Shown piece after piece: positions 54,958 to 63,526 of a stretch of DNA of 64,000 nucleotides (position 1 is its first letter; every line of letters starts with the position of its first letter). Source of the DNA: Ignavibacteria bacterium (GTDB lineage Bacteria; Bacteroidota; Ignavibacteria; Kapaibacteriales; UBA4661); the NCBI GenBank assembly GCA_013298775.1, contig JAAFIV010000025.1:1-64000 (forward strand). The letters are read 5' to 3'. The translations under genes and the position numbers were made by a program. The notes beneath the pieces were generated by a model. That model searched no databases. It had not been told where the DNA came from and saw only the letters and a list, made by a program, of their open reading frames with translations.

Positions 54958-57444
54958 TCACTTCTGAAGCGGCGTAGCAATCACCACCTGCACAATACGG
55001 CAATACGAGCGACCTTCAGGCGTAGAATTATCGTGCAGCAAAAAGTCATTGCCAATCGGAATAACTTTAACGCGGTTTTCAGGGACTTGTAGGAAATTCT
55101 TTACCTCCACGCACCGCCGAAAGGCAAGGTCGCGGTTGTATTCCTTCGAGCCAACGCGGTCGCCGTAGCCAAGCACCGTGACGGTGGAATTTGCCTGAAT
55201 GCGCTGCTTGATGAGCGCGAGCAACCCCAGATTTTCCGAGTTTAATTCTGCACGGTCGAAATCAAAAAGCATCAGCGAAAAACGCTCCAAACGCTTGTCG
55301 TCAAGCTGTTCGGCGCGTTTTTTCTTGACCGTTACTTGCTTGACCGTCACGCGCTCTTCTACGCTTGCCGAGCGTTCTTCAAGGTCGGTCGCGGTGAGAG
55401 TTGCCACAAGCGGGATTTCTGATTCGCCCAGAACTTTTTCCTCCATTCGCCAAACTTCCTTTTCGGAAACTTCGTTTGTGCCTGTCCATTGCGCAAGTGC
55501 AGAGCCGTTGCGGAGGAGGCGCATTGTCCAGGAACGTGTTCCGGCGGGCGCATCAATACTTGGACGCAATTCCAGCGACGGCGGCGTGAGCGAACGCGTA
55601 ATGAGGCGGTTCACAACAGGCGCGAGAATGTCGGGCGTGGTTGCGGACAGCTCTACGCGGCGGTTTTCAGCGACACCATCGGCAATATCATTGCTGGAAG
55701 GCTTTTCGGGCAAGGTACGGGCTTGAAGGCGAATGCGGTCAGCTTTGATGCGCCAGACCGTTGTAAGGTAGTTCTGGACAGCCTTTGCGCGTTTCATGGA
55801 AAGTTCTACGTCGTCTCTTTCCGCGCCGATATTGCTCGTGCAACCCGTGATAAGAAGCCGTGCGGCGGGGTTTTTCGCCATGCGTTGCCCAACGATATTA
55901 AGGAGATGACTATGCACAGAAAGCGCGTCATTGCTAATGTTGTCGCTCGTCCATGCGTCGGCGGCTTTGGGCGTGAGGAGCTGGATTTGGCGTGTTTGCT
56001 TGAGGTCGGAGGCATCATCAGCAAAGAAAATATGCGGCAAAAGCGGATGGTAGGTTTCGCTCTCAAATTCTTCGATAACAACGGTCGGATTTGCTTGACG
56101 TGTGCCGTCGAGGTCAATTCCTGTAATCGTGAGAGCCGCTTTCACGGCGGCAGCTTGCGGCACCTCGCGCACGTAGGATTCGTGAATAACCGTGCGTTCC
56201 AGCACCAAGCCGTTTTGTTCGCCCACGACCAGTCCTTTCTCGGTCGAAACCCTGCGAATACGCTCTGTTTGAATGCCCTGTGCAATCGTGGTCGTGGTGT
56301 CGCGCTCGTACACGGTCTCGCGCACGATAGGATTTATCGAGCCTTCGCCCCACTGATACGCCACGCCCGCTTGTACCGAAGCCATGCGCCACGAACCATT
56401 GGTAAGAGGAATGGCGGTAAAATCGCGCCCATTGCCAGTAACTACGCCACCTATGGAAGTCGGAACAACATCGGTCAAGGGATGCTGATAGCGCACAAAC
56501 GGCGTGAGGAAGGTGCTGCGTGTGAGCGGAATATACCATTGCAGCCCACCAAGCGCGTAAACACTGAGGTTTTGAAGGCTCACACTCACCGAGCCACGCT
56601 GCGCTGCGAGTGTCCCTTCGCCATTTTTATAGCGATGATTGCCAAGCTCCGAGCGCAAGGAATCCGAATACACATAGTCCATCGCCACTGGCAGAGCCAT
56701 GTTCACGCCAATATCAAGGAAAAGCTGGTCCGCAAGGCGAATACCGAGCGTTGGTTGAAACTGCACGTTGATTGCATTGATGCCAAGTTTGTGTTCCGCG
56801 AGAATTGGTACAACCCGCATACGCGCTTGGTCTTCGCCGAAACCAACGGTGTCGTGCGTGCCTTTCAAAAACGTTGTGCTAAGAAGCGACGCATTGAAGC
56901 GGGTTTGAATCTGGAATCGGTTAGAAAGGCGCAAATCAATCACACCGCCCAAGCCGCCGCCAAACGAGGTAAAATTGCCCGTCGCATTGGGGCAGCAAAT
57001 CGGCTGCATATCGCGCAAATACGCGAAGTTCGCGTTGTGCATTTCATACGAACCAAACCCGTAAAAACCGAATAGCCACTGATACCCCGGAAGCTCGCGC
57101 CGGAGCTTCTCGGTGGAATCGGTTGCGCGTTTATTGGGGATGAGAATATTGGGCGAGTACGTGTTGATGGTAACTGTATCAGTGCGGTCTTGAGCGAACA
57201 GCGCGGGCGCGAAAAGAAGGAAGAGGCAAGCAAGGAAAATGCTGCTCGCGCCAATTCTGTGAAGCCTTTGCACACAAGAGAGGGTCGCATTTGCCCCCTT
57301 GATAAAGGGGGAACGGGGGATTTGAGGTTTGAAGCGTCCTGCGACAAATCCCCCACTCGCTACGCTCGTCGCCTCCTTTATCAAGGGGGCTGTGTACTGG
57401 AATAATGGTAAGAAAGGAGTCTTCAAACTCAAACACAATTTCAT
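54958..57444 (-). CDS. OmpA-family outer-membrane protein with a palindromic insertion near its signal peptide
   Basis: 828 residues from the ATG at 57444, which has AAAGG six bases upstream and overlaps the hisB stop by ATGA. The sequence [17 protein letters not shown] (about 70-86) is the signal core. It sits after ~65 residues partly encoded by a family G repeat (57293-57390). A GTG at 57273 would give a normal-length signal peptide but lacks a ribosome site. A barrel-like region (about 100-360) follows, then OmpA-like segments: a middle one ([20 protein letters not shown]) and a C-terminal one (about 720-828) with [43 protein letters not shown]. Expected to tie the outer membrane to peptidoglycan. 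Confidence 0.8.
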   Translation of the reverse strand: MKLCLSLKTPFLPLFQYTAPLIKEATSVASGGFVAGRFKPQIPRSPFIKGANATLSCVQRLHRIGASSIFLACLFLLFAPALFAQDRTDTVTINTYSPNILIPNKRATDSTEKLRRELPGYQWLFGFYGFGSYEMHNANFAYLRDMQPICCPNATGNFTSFGGGLGGVIDLRLSNRFQIQTRFNASLLSTTFLKGTHDTVGFGEDQARMRVVPILAEHKLGINAINVQFQPTLGIRLADQLFLDIGVNMALPVAMDYVYSDSLRSELGNHRYKNGEGTLAAQRGSVSVSLQNLSVYALGGLQWYIPLTRSTFLTPFVRYQHPLTDVVPTSIGGVVTGNGRDFTAIPLTNGSWRMASVQAGVAYQWGEGSINPIVRETVYERDTTTTIAQGIQTERIRRVSTEKGLVVGEQNGLVLERTVIHESYVREVPQAAAVKAALTITGIDLDGTRQANPTVVIEEFESETYHPLLPHIFFADDASDLKQTRQIQLLTPKAADAWTSDNISNDALSVHSHLLNIVGQRMAKNPAARLLITGCTSNIGAERDDVELSMKRAKAVQNYLTTVWRIKADRIRLQARTLPEKPSSNDIADGVAENRRVELSATTPDILAPVVNRLITRSLTPPSLELRPSIDAPAGTRSWTMRLLRNGSALAQWTGTNEVSEKEVWRMEEKVLGESEIPLVATLTATDLEERSASVEERVTVKQVTVKKKRAEQLDDKRLERFSLMLFDFDRAELNSENLGLLALIKQRIQANSTVTVLGYGDRVGSKEYNRDLAFRRCVEVKNFLQVPENRVKVIPIGNDFLLHDNSTPEGRSYCRIVQVVIATPLQK
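57293..57390. repeat. Family G palindrome within the OmpA-family reading frame
   Basis: 98 bp from GCCCCCTTGATAAAG to CTTTATCAAGGGGGC, with GGGGGATTTG / CAAATCCCCC inside. Related to the stack at 23104-23519. It lies between the ATG and the hydrophobic signal core of the OmpA-family gene and keeps the frame open. Confidence 0.8.
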
Positions 57445-58682
57445 AACACACCTTTTGTGCTGGGAATAGCGTTATTTCTTGCGTCGCGGCGAATTGCTAC
57501 TTTCACGGCACGGGCAAATGCTTTGAACAAGGCTTCAATTTTATGATGCTCATTATCGGCGACCGAATGCAGATTGAGCGTACACTTGGCGGTATCGGTG
57601 AAAGATTTGAAAAAATGATGGAACATTTCCGTTGGCACGTCGCCAATTTTCTCGCGCTTAAACTCTGCCTTCCAGACGAGCCAATTTCTACCAGAGAAAT
57701 CAATCGCAGCGTGGGTGCGGGTTTCAGAGAATTGTTCCGCAGAATGTTCGGAAGAATGTTTGGAAGAATGTTTGGAAGAATGTTCAGAAATTTGTTCAAT
57801 AAATTCCACCGAAGCCTCCGCCAGAGCCTCATCCATTGGCAGCAAATAGTAGCCGTAGCGCGTGATTCCACGCTTGTCGCCGAGTGCTTTGGTGAAGGTT
57901 TCGCCGAGCGCGAGCGCGGTATCTTCGATGGTGTGATGCTCGTCTATGTGCAAGTCGCCGTGCGCGGTTACTTCCAAATCAATGCCCGAATGTCGCACTA
58001 ACTGGTCAAGTAAATGGTCGAAAAAGCCCAAACCCGTGTGAATACGCGCCTTTCCTGTGCCGTCGAGATTGAGTTTTATCAAAATATCGGTTTCATTGGT
58101 TTTGCGCTGAACTTCTGCAAGGCGCATGGATGCTTGTCGCGTGAGTAGAAAAGCGTACACCTCGCGCCAATCCTGCGTCTCCAGCGCAATGGGCAAGGTG
58201 CGGCGGTCGTCGTCGGTAAGGGAATTGGTGTGTTTGGAATGCAGGATAATTGCTTGCGAACCAAGATTTTGTGCTAGTTTCGCGTCCGTGATGCGGTCGC
58301 CAATGACAAACGATTCCGCAAGATTATACGCGCCCTTTTCCAGATATTTCCCAAACATTCCTGTTCCGGGCTTGCGCGTGGTCGTGTTTTCGTGCGAGAA
58401 AGAGCGGTCAATGAGAATATCATCGAAAACAACGCCTTCGCCCTGCAAGACGCTTATCATCTTGTTCTGCGCGGGATGGAAGGTGTCTTCGGGAAAGGAC
58501 GACGTTCCCAAACCGTCTTGATTCGTCGCCATGACAAGTTCGTAGTCAAATTCCTCTGCAATCCGCGCCAGCACAGTAATTGCGCGAGGAACAAACTCCA
58601 ATTTTTCGAGGGAATCAATCTGCTCGTCGGGCGGTTCGAGAATAATGGTGCCGTCACGGTCGATAAAAAGGGCTTTTTTCAT
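57441..58682 (-). CDS. hisB: Bifunctional histidinol-phosphatase / imidazoleglycerol-phosphate dehydratase
   Basis: 413 residues catalysing two steps of histidine synthesis in the cytoplasm. The HAD phosphatase (1-165) has DRDGT (8-12), MATNQDG and [10 protein letters not shown]; the Zn-binding Cys of E. coli HisB are absent (FSHENTTT instead). The dehydratase (about 190-400) has [33 protein letters not shown] (metal His/Glu) and [13 protein letters not shown]. Between EASVEF and AAIDFSGR, residues about 295-324 are an extra His/Ser/Glu-rich stretch, [20 protein letters not shown], encoded in part by a 12-bp tandem repeat (57742-57789). The stop overlaps the OmpA-family ATG. No other his gene is adjacent. 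Confidence 0.95.
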   Translation of the reverse strand: MKKALFIDRDGTIILEPPDEQIDSLEKLEFVPRAITVLARIAEEFDYELVMATNQDGLGTSSFPEDTFHPAQNKMISVLQGEGVVFDDILIDRSFSHENTTTRKPGTGMFGKYLEKGAYNLAESFVIGDRITDAKLAQNLGSQAIILHSKHTNSLTDDDRRTLPIALETQDWREVYAFLLTRQASMRLAEVQRKTNETDILIKLNLDGTGKARIHTGLGFFDHLLDQLVRHSGIDLEVTAHGDLHIDEHHTIEDTALALGETFTKALGDKRGITRYGYYLLPMDEALAEASVEFIEQISEHSSKHSSKHSSEHSAEQFSETRTHAAIDFSGRNWLVWKAEFKREKIGDVPTEMFHHFFKSFTDTAKCTLNLHSVADNEHHKIEALFKAFARAVKVAIRRDARNNAIPSTKGVL

Positions 58683-58794
58683 ACAAAGGAAAGTGTTGAA
58701 AGGCTTGTGGTTGCTGGTTTTAGGTCAATAATCTGTCTTTTATTACACGACAATTACACGACAACATCTTTGAAGTATTGGAAAAATTTTATCT

Positions 58795-58874
58795 TAGTGG
58801 CACAGACATTCCTGTCTGTGTTTCTTGTCTGAATCCTGCACCAACACGCACAGACAAGAATGTCTGTGCCACTA
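58795..58874 (+). repeat. Family A twin-hairpin palindrome, copy 6
   Basis: Arms 58795-58820 and 58849-58874, spacer 28 bp. The left arm hairpin loop is TTCC instead of TTCT, the only arm difference. It lies between the hisB start and the amidase stop. Confidence 0.9.
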
Positions 58875-58896
58875 GTGAAGAACTTCTGTCGTGTGT

Positions 58897-59718
58897 TTAC
58901 TGATACATTTCTGGTCGGCGGTCGCGGAAAATATCATTGAGCGGATTGAAGGATTTATCGCGTGTTGCGGCGGGGTCAATCTCGACCGATAAGATTTCAT
59001 CGTCGGTGTCGCCCGCTTTTGCTAATTCTTGTCCTTGAAAACCATAAATCACCGAGCGTCCCGTGAATTTCACCGTTTCGCCTTCCAAGCCTCGTGTTTC
59101 CTCGCCGGCGCGGTTTGGCACCGCCACATAGACCTTGTTTTCCAGCGCACGGGCAGGCATGGCGATATGCCAGACATTGGTAATCAAATTCGACGGACAA
59201 ACAATAAGGTCGGCACCCTTCAAGCCCAGTGTTCGTGCGGATTCTGGGAAACGCCAATCGTAGCAAATCATCACGCCAATCTTTGCATCCAAGCGGTGAT
59301 GCGGCACAACAAAAAAGCCCGTATTGCCGTCGCTAAAGCAATGACGCTCTTTGTAGAACAGGTGCGTTTTGCGGTAAATGCGCACTTCTTGTCCTGGAGC
59401 CACTATCAGCGCGGAGTTGTAGGCGTGTTCTTCGCCATTTTCGATGGCGCGTTCTACAAAGCCCGCCACGACGAGAGCGTCCATTGTATGAGCCATTGCG
59501 CGGAAAAAGGCAACAGTTTCGCCGTCGGTGGTTTCGGCGTAATTGAGAGCTTCGTCGTTGGATTGAAAAAAATATCCTGTCGTACACAGTTCGGGAAAAA
59601 CCAGCACATCTGCGCCGTCAAACTCAGTTGCAATGCGGTCTGCGTGTGCTTGGAGGCGTTTAAAGTTTTCCTGCTTATTCCCAAAAACGGGTGTAAATTG
59701 GACGATACGAAGTTTCAT
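58897..59718 (-). CDS. Carbon-nitrogen hydrolase (nitrilase superfamily amidase)
   Basis: 273 residues from MKLRIVQFTPVFGNK at 59718; a start at 59766 is also open but lies before the family N-terminus. The catalytic triad is complete: Glu43 (VFPELCTTGY), Lys117 (YRKTHLFYKE) and Cys152 (VMICYDWRFPE). It hydrolyses a carbon-nitrogen bond of an amide or ureide, cytoplasmic. The FPELCTTGYFF and CYDWRFPESAR context resembles the aliphatic amidase and N-carbamoylputrescine-like branch, but the substrate cannot be assigned from sequence alone. Confidence 0.92.
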   Translation of the reverse strand: MKLRIVQFTPVFGNKQENFKRLQAHADRIATEFDGADVLVFPELCTTGYFFQSNDEALNYAETTDGETVAFFRAMAHTMDALVVAGFVERAIENGEEHAYNSALIVAPGQEVRIYRKTHLFYKERHCFSDGNTGFFVVPHHRLDAKIGVMICYDWRFPESARTLGLKGADLIVCPSNLITNVWHIAMPARALENKVYVAVPNRAGEETRGLEGETVKFTGRSVIYGFQGQELAKAGDTDDEILSVEIDPAATRDKSFNPLNDIFRDRRPEMYQ

Positions 59719-59916
59719 GTGCAAAGTTCTTTCACAAAGAGTGCGATAAAAGAAAGAGTGAAACAAAAGCGCAAAAAATCAGTATTTTTGCTCATGCTCG
59801 TTCATTTTGCTGGAGCATTGTGCGTGGGTCAGATATGAATCCATACGATATTTTCCACCGAAAATAGAACGAGATAAGCAAATTACAGTTTTTTTACGAA
59901 TTTTTTCTGATTTTCT

Positions 59917-60483
59917 ATGATGAAGATTTCCATCACCACCCCACCTAAAGCTGCTTGGTTGCGTGTTTTTGCCGCCCTTTTTATTCTTGGAGTAAGCATG
60001 GACGCGCTCTCTGAACGCGCTTTTGCCCAACAAAAACCCGCCAGCCCGCCAGCAACCGCCACCACAACGTTTGACGGCATCACCGTAACGGTGAATTATG
60101 CCCAGCCCTCCAAAAAAGGACGCGAAATTTTCGGTAAACTTGTTCCTTTCGGCGAAGTATGGCGCACGGGCGCAAATGCCGCAACGACATTCACACTTTC
60201 AGGCGATGCGATGCTGGGCGGAAAAGCTGTAAAAGCAGGAACCTACGGTCTTTTCAGCATTCCAACCAAAGACAAATGGACAATTATTCTCAACACGGAT
60301 TCCAAGCAATGGGGCGCGTACGATTACAAAAAAGACAAAGATGTGCTACGCGTTGAAGTGCCGTCTTCGGCTACAAAGGAAGTAGTTGAGAGCTTTACGA
60401 TTTCGTTTGATAAAGCTGAGAAAGGCGCAACAATGAACCTTGCGTGGGATATGACGAAGGTTTCCGTGTCGCTTGCGAAATAA
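59917..60483 (+). CDS. DUF2911-family secreted protein
   Basis: 188 residues, with a second Met codon directly after the first. The signal peptide is VFAALFILGVSMDALSERAFAQ. The rest matches DUF2911, common in Bacteroidota: ITVTVNYAQPSKKGREIFGKLVPFGEVWRTGANAATTFTLSGD, then VKAGTYGLFSIPTKDKWTII and WGAYDYKKDKDVLRVEV. Exported, probably periplasmic; the biological role of the family is unknown. A strong terminator follows, so it is a single-gene transcript. Confidence 0.93.
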   Translation: MMKISITTPPKAAWLRVFAALFILGVSMDALSERAFAQQKPASPPATATTTFDGITVTVNYAQPSKKGREIFGKLVPFGEVWRTGANAATTFTLSGDAMLGGKAVKAGTYGLFSIPTKDKWTIILNTDSKQWGAYDYKKDKDVLRVEVPSSATKEVVESFTISFDKAEKGATMNLAWDMTKVSVSLAK

Positions 60484-60507
60484 GAGAACATATGTTCGGA
60501 ATACTTC

Positions 60508-60548
60508 AAAGCCCCGTCAAATCAAGGTTTGACGGGGCTTTCTTTTGT
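60508..60548 (+). terminator. Rho-independent terminator after the DUF2911 gene
   Basis: Perfect 14-bp stem AAAGCCCCGTCAAA / TTTGACGGGGCTTT with loop TCAAGG, followed by CTTTTG. The 12-bp palindrome GAACATATGTTC lies just before, at 60486-60497. Confidence 0.92.
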
Positions 60549-60777
60549 TTACGGAGTATTTATGGAGTGTTTATGGAGTGAAAAGGCTAGGGTAAATATG
60601 ACAAACTTTACATAAGGAGACAGATTTTACGCGCCTTCCACGCATAGAAAAATGAACTTTTTATCATTTTCTCGTAATTGGAAAGTCATCAATGTCCTCG
60701 TAGCTTTGTACTGAAGCGTAACAAGTACCGTAACAAGTACGTGGTGTGCATATAGACTATGCGAAACAATAGGAATA
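60549..60777. other. Intergenic region before the LptE-like gene
   Basis: No gene. Short direct duplications are visible: ATTTATGGAGTG-like units at about 60557-60580 and CGTAACAAGTAC twice at about 60717-60740. The LptE promoter should be here; no clear TAnnTTTG box. Confidence 0.4.
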
Positions 60778-61365
60778 GTGAACAGCCAAACACCTCACAG
60801 ATACACGCTTCTACGGTTTTTATACTGGTTTTTATACCTTCCGCTCTTTTTCATCTATCAGCGAAGTTTCTTGAGAATATCTTGTTTCATTATTTTGATT
60901 GCACTGCTCTTGGTGGCGCATGGTTGCTACTCTTTCACGGGGAGTTCCGTGCCGCCGCACTTGAAGACCTTGCAGATTCCGCTTGTGGAAGATAATAGCC
61001 CCATCACGCAGGGGCAGTTCCGCGACCTTCTTACGCAGCAGCTCATCCAAAATTTTCGCCGCGAAAATGCGTTCAAACTCGTAGAAGACCAAGCAGATGC
61101 TGTCTTGCTGGCAACTATCACCAACATTGGCGAGGAAACAGCAAACGTGCAAGCCGGCGAGCTTGAGCGCGATAAAAAAGTCGTGGTAACGGTAAACGTC
61201 GTCTGCGAAGACCGCGTAAAACAAAAAAACTTCGTTCAAAAGAGCTTTTCTGCAACCATCACCTACGAGGTCAGTGGTGGTGTACAAGCCCGAAACACCG
61301 CGCTGCAACGCGCTTTTCAGCAAGTTGCGAATGATATTGTCTTGGGTGTGGTTTCGGGGTGGTAG
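60778..61365 (+). CDS. LptE-like LPS-assembly lipoprotein
   Basis: 195 residues from a GTG at 60778 with AGGA five bases upstream. An unusually long N-terminal region (about 50 residues, two hydrophobic stretches) ends in the lipobox VAHGC, so the mature protein is an outer-membrane lipoprotein of about 145 residues. PPHLKTLQIPLVEDNSP, LRxLLTQQLIQNFRRENAFKLV-like and VSGGVQARNTALQRAFQQVANDIVLGVV are the LptE pattern of the FCB group. It would sit as a plug in the LptD barrel that inserts LPS, the last step after the LptF/G permease encoded at 12657. Confidence 0.85.
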   Translation: MNSQTPHRYTLLRFLYWFLYLPLFFIYQRSFLRISCFIILIALLLVAHGCYSFTGSSVPPHLKTLQIPLVEDNSPITQGQFRDLLTQQLIQNFRRENAFKLVEDQADAVLLATITNIGEETANVQAGELERDKKVVVTVNVVCEDRVKQKNFVQKSFSATITYEVSGGVQARNTALQRAFQQVANDIVLGVVSGW

Positions 61366-61390
61366 GGAAAAGCAACAGGCAAATACCTCG

Positions 61391-61470
61391 CAGTGGCACA
61401 GACATTCTTGTCTGTGGTTTCCGCTTGAAACCCGCGCTAACACCCACAGACAAGAATGTCTGTGCCACTA
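61391..61470 (+). repeat. Family A twin-hairpin palindrome, copy 7
   Basis: Arms 61391-61416 and 61445-61470, spacer 28 bp; only the outermost base differs between arms. It lies 25 bp after the LptE-like stop and ahead of the glycosyltransferase. Confidence 0.9.
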
Positions 61471-61597
61471 GAAGAGCAAAAAATCATTCATCAATATAAT
61501 ATCGAAAACCGCGCAGACACGTTGAGGGAAGCCCTCACATCCGCGCTACTCAAATGAACTTACAAATTTTTCATCGTTTCAACCGACAAACTCCTTT

Positions 61598-63079
61598 ATG
61601 GAAACACTGATTCGCCTTCTTCCCATGCACGACGCGCTTCTCGCGCTGTATTTTTTCTCGTTGTGTGTTTTGTTCCTTTTCGGCATCCAAGGTTTGGTAA
61701 TGATTTACTATTACCATAAAACCGCGCATATTCATCGCCCCACGCCCGCAATGCCAGAGGACGTGCCGATGGTAACGGTGCAGTTGCCGCTTTTCAACGA
61801 AGTGTATGTGATTGAGCGTCTCATTGAATCGGTCTGCGCAATGGAATACCCCAAAGACCGCATGGAAATTCAGGTGTTGGACGATTCGACCGATGAAACC
61901 GTCGAAGTAGCTCGCCAGATTGTTGCTCGCTATGCCGCACAGGGCTTCGATATTAAGCACATTCATCGCACGAACCGCGCTGGCTACAAAGCGGGCGCAC
62001 TCAAAGAAGGCTTGGCGATTGCAAAAGGTGAATATGTTGCTATTTTCGATGCAGATTTTGTGCCGAAACCAGAGTTTTTGCAAGCAACCATCCCGCACTT
62101 CTTTGGTGGCGAAAAAATTGGCATGGTGCAAACACGTTGGGAACACTTAAACGAAGATTATTCCTACCTCACCCGCGCACAAGCTCTCGCGCTCGACGGT
62201 CATTTTGCGATTGAACAACAAGTGCGCAACAAAGCGGGCTTCTTCATCAATTTCAACGGTACGGCGGGCGTTTGGCGCAAAGAAACCATTTTCGATGCTG
62301 GTAACTGGCACTACGACACTATTACCGAAGACACCGACCTTAGCTACCGTGCGCAGTTGCGCGGCTGGCAGTTTATCTACTTGGCGGACGTTACCTCGCC
62401 AGCAGAGCTTCCTGCGGAAATCAACGCGTTCAAATCGCAGCAATTCCGTTGGACAAAAGGTACGATTGAAGTAGCAAAGAAAATCCTCCCAACCGTGTGG
62501 AAATCAGACTTGCCGCTTATTGTGAAAATGCAATCCACCTATCACTTGGGCGCGAACATTGTGTTTCCGTTTATCATCATCACCGCGCTCTTGAATGTGC
62601 CGCTTGTGCTTATCAAACATATGATGCCCGAATATGGCTGGTACTTCAATTTAACGTTCTTGTTCACGATTGCATCGGTCAGCACTTTCGCCTTCTACAC
62701 CTACGCGCAGCGCGAAATCCACACCGATTGGCGCAAGCGTATTCTTCGCTTCCCGCTCTTTATGGCTGGCAGCATGGGCTTGTCCATCAACAACACTCGC
62801 GCTGTGATGGAAGCAATTTTCAACAAGAAAAGTGAATTTGTGCGCACACCGAAATTCAAAGTCGAAAAAACAGGCGACAACTGGAAACAGAACAAATACA
62901 AATCCAAGAAAATTGACACGACCGCGTTTATTGAGCTTGCTTTTGCGGCGTATTTCTTTGTTGGTATGTGCATTTCAGCATACTGCCTTGAACTTGCGGC
63001 TATTCCGTTCCAAGCACTGTTTTTCTTGGGTTTCGGCACCGTAGGTTTCTTGTCCGTCCGTCACGCTTTGACGCGCTAA
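61598..63079 (+). CDS. Processive family 2 membrane glycosyltransferase (cellulose-synthase/BcsA-like)
   Basis: 493 residues. One membrane helix at about 12-38 precedes a GT2 catalytic domain, then three to five helices at the C-terminus. All processive-GT motifs are present: Asp95/Asp96 (VLDDSTD), DAD 151-153 (IFDADF), TED 243-245 (TITEDTDLSY) and QxxRW as QQFRW (281-285). It would polymerise a beta-linked sugar from a UDP- or GDP-sugar and move the chain across the inner membrane. There is no PilZ domain, so no direct c-di-GMP control. The ~490-aa length and motifs resemble glucomannan- or cellulose-synthase-like enzymes; the product is unknown. Confidence 0.93.
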   Translation: METLIRLLPMHDALLALYFFSLCVLFLFGIQGLVMIYYYHKTAHIHRPTPAMPEDVPMVTVQLPLFNEVYVIERLIESVCAMEYPKDRMEIQVLDDSTDETVEVARQIVARYAAQGFDIKHIHRTNRAGYKAGALKEGLAIAKGEYVAIFDADFVPKPEFLQATIPHFFGGEKIGMVQTRWEHLNEDYSYLTRAQALALDGHFAIEQQVRNKAGFFINFNGTAGVWRKETIFDAGNWHYDTITEDTDLSYRAQLRGWQFIYLADVTSPAELPAEINAFKSQQFRWTKGTIEVAKKILPTVWKSDLPLIVKMQSTYHLGANIVFPFIIITALLNVPLVLIKHMMPEYGWYFNLTFLFTIASVSTFAFYTYAQREIHTDWRKRILRFPLFMAGSMGLSINNTRAVMEAIFNKKSEFVRTPKFKVEKTGDNWKQNKYKSKKIDTTAFIELAFAAYFFVGMCISAYCLELAAIPFQALFFLGFGTVGFLSVRHALTR

Positions 63080-63114
63080 TTTTTTGACGTGATTTTGTAG
63101 GTTCAGCATCACGT

Positions 63115-63176
63115 TCAAGCCTTGATTGTTCATGAAGGAAGTTCTTTCCATAGTGTTCAGTCAAGGCTTTTTGTTA
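63115..63176 (+). terminator. Probable terminator after the glycosyltransferase
   Basis: AAGCCTTGA (about 63118) pairs with TCAAGGCTT (about 63164) around a partly paired stem, followed by TTTTTGTTATTTT. The long stem is imperfect, but the T tract and position fit. Confidence 0.6.
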
Positions 63177-63212
63177 TTTTAGCTGGTATGCAATTGCCAT
63201 CCGATGCTTCCT

Positions 63213-63313
63213 GTGAGACTCTGACTTCTTCGTCAGGGTCTCACTTTCGGCAAAGCTCCTCGTGGCAAAGGTTAGTGGCAAAGTGAGAGCCTCACTCGGA
63301 AGTGAGACCCTCA
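63213..63313. repeat. Family H twin-hairpin element
   Basis: The left hairpin GTGAGACTCTGAC / GTCAGGGTCTCAC (63213-63244) and the right hairpin (63282-63313, GTGAG...CTCAC type) are inverted copies of each other with changes, 37 bp apart. Same overall design as families A and B, different sequence. Confidence 0.6.
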
Positions 63314-63370
63314 CACGCAGAAACAAGCATAAAACCTTTGTTCTTGTTTTGATGTCTGACAATCATGCAG

Positions 63371-63483
63371 GTATTTCCCGTCGGACGGCTGTTAGTGCGA
63401 GCGCAGTAGCCGTCCGGCGGGTGCCGCACAAGTGACCTACCCACCGGACGGCTACTGTTCTTGTGATAACAGCCGCCCGATGG
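63371..63483. repeat. Family D palindromic element
   Basis: CCCGTCGGACGGCTGTTA at the left pairs with the GATAACAGCCGCCCGATGGG side at the right, with GTAGCCGTCCGGCGGGT and ACCCACCGGACGGCTAC-type halves inside. It lies just before the last gene of the window. Confidence 0.7.
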
Positions 63484-63526
63484 GAACAGCAACCATCACC
63501 AATTTCCTCGTTTATTCCCGTTCTCC

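Noticed and set aside
55489-57075. 528-residue plus-strand open frame opposite the OmpA-family gene
   Set aside because: Long, but composed of His/Arg/Cys-rich sequence with no domain. The opposite strand has a clear OmpA domain and signal peptide, so this is an antisense shadow.
60486-60497. Palindrome GAACATATGTTC as an operator
   Set aside because: A perfect 12-bp dyad, but it lies after a stop codon next to a terminator, with no promoter nearby, so an operator role is unlikely.
231-61470. Family A and B repeats as a CRISPR array
   Set aside because: Copies are kilobases apart, are inverted palindromes in both orientations, and have no regular spacers or cas genes.
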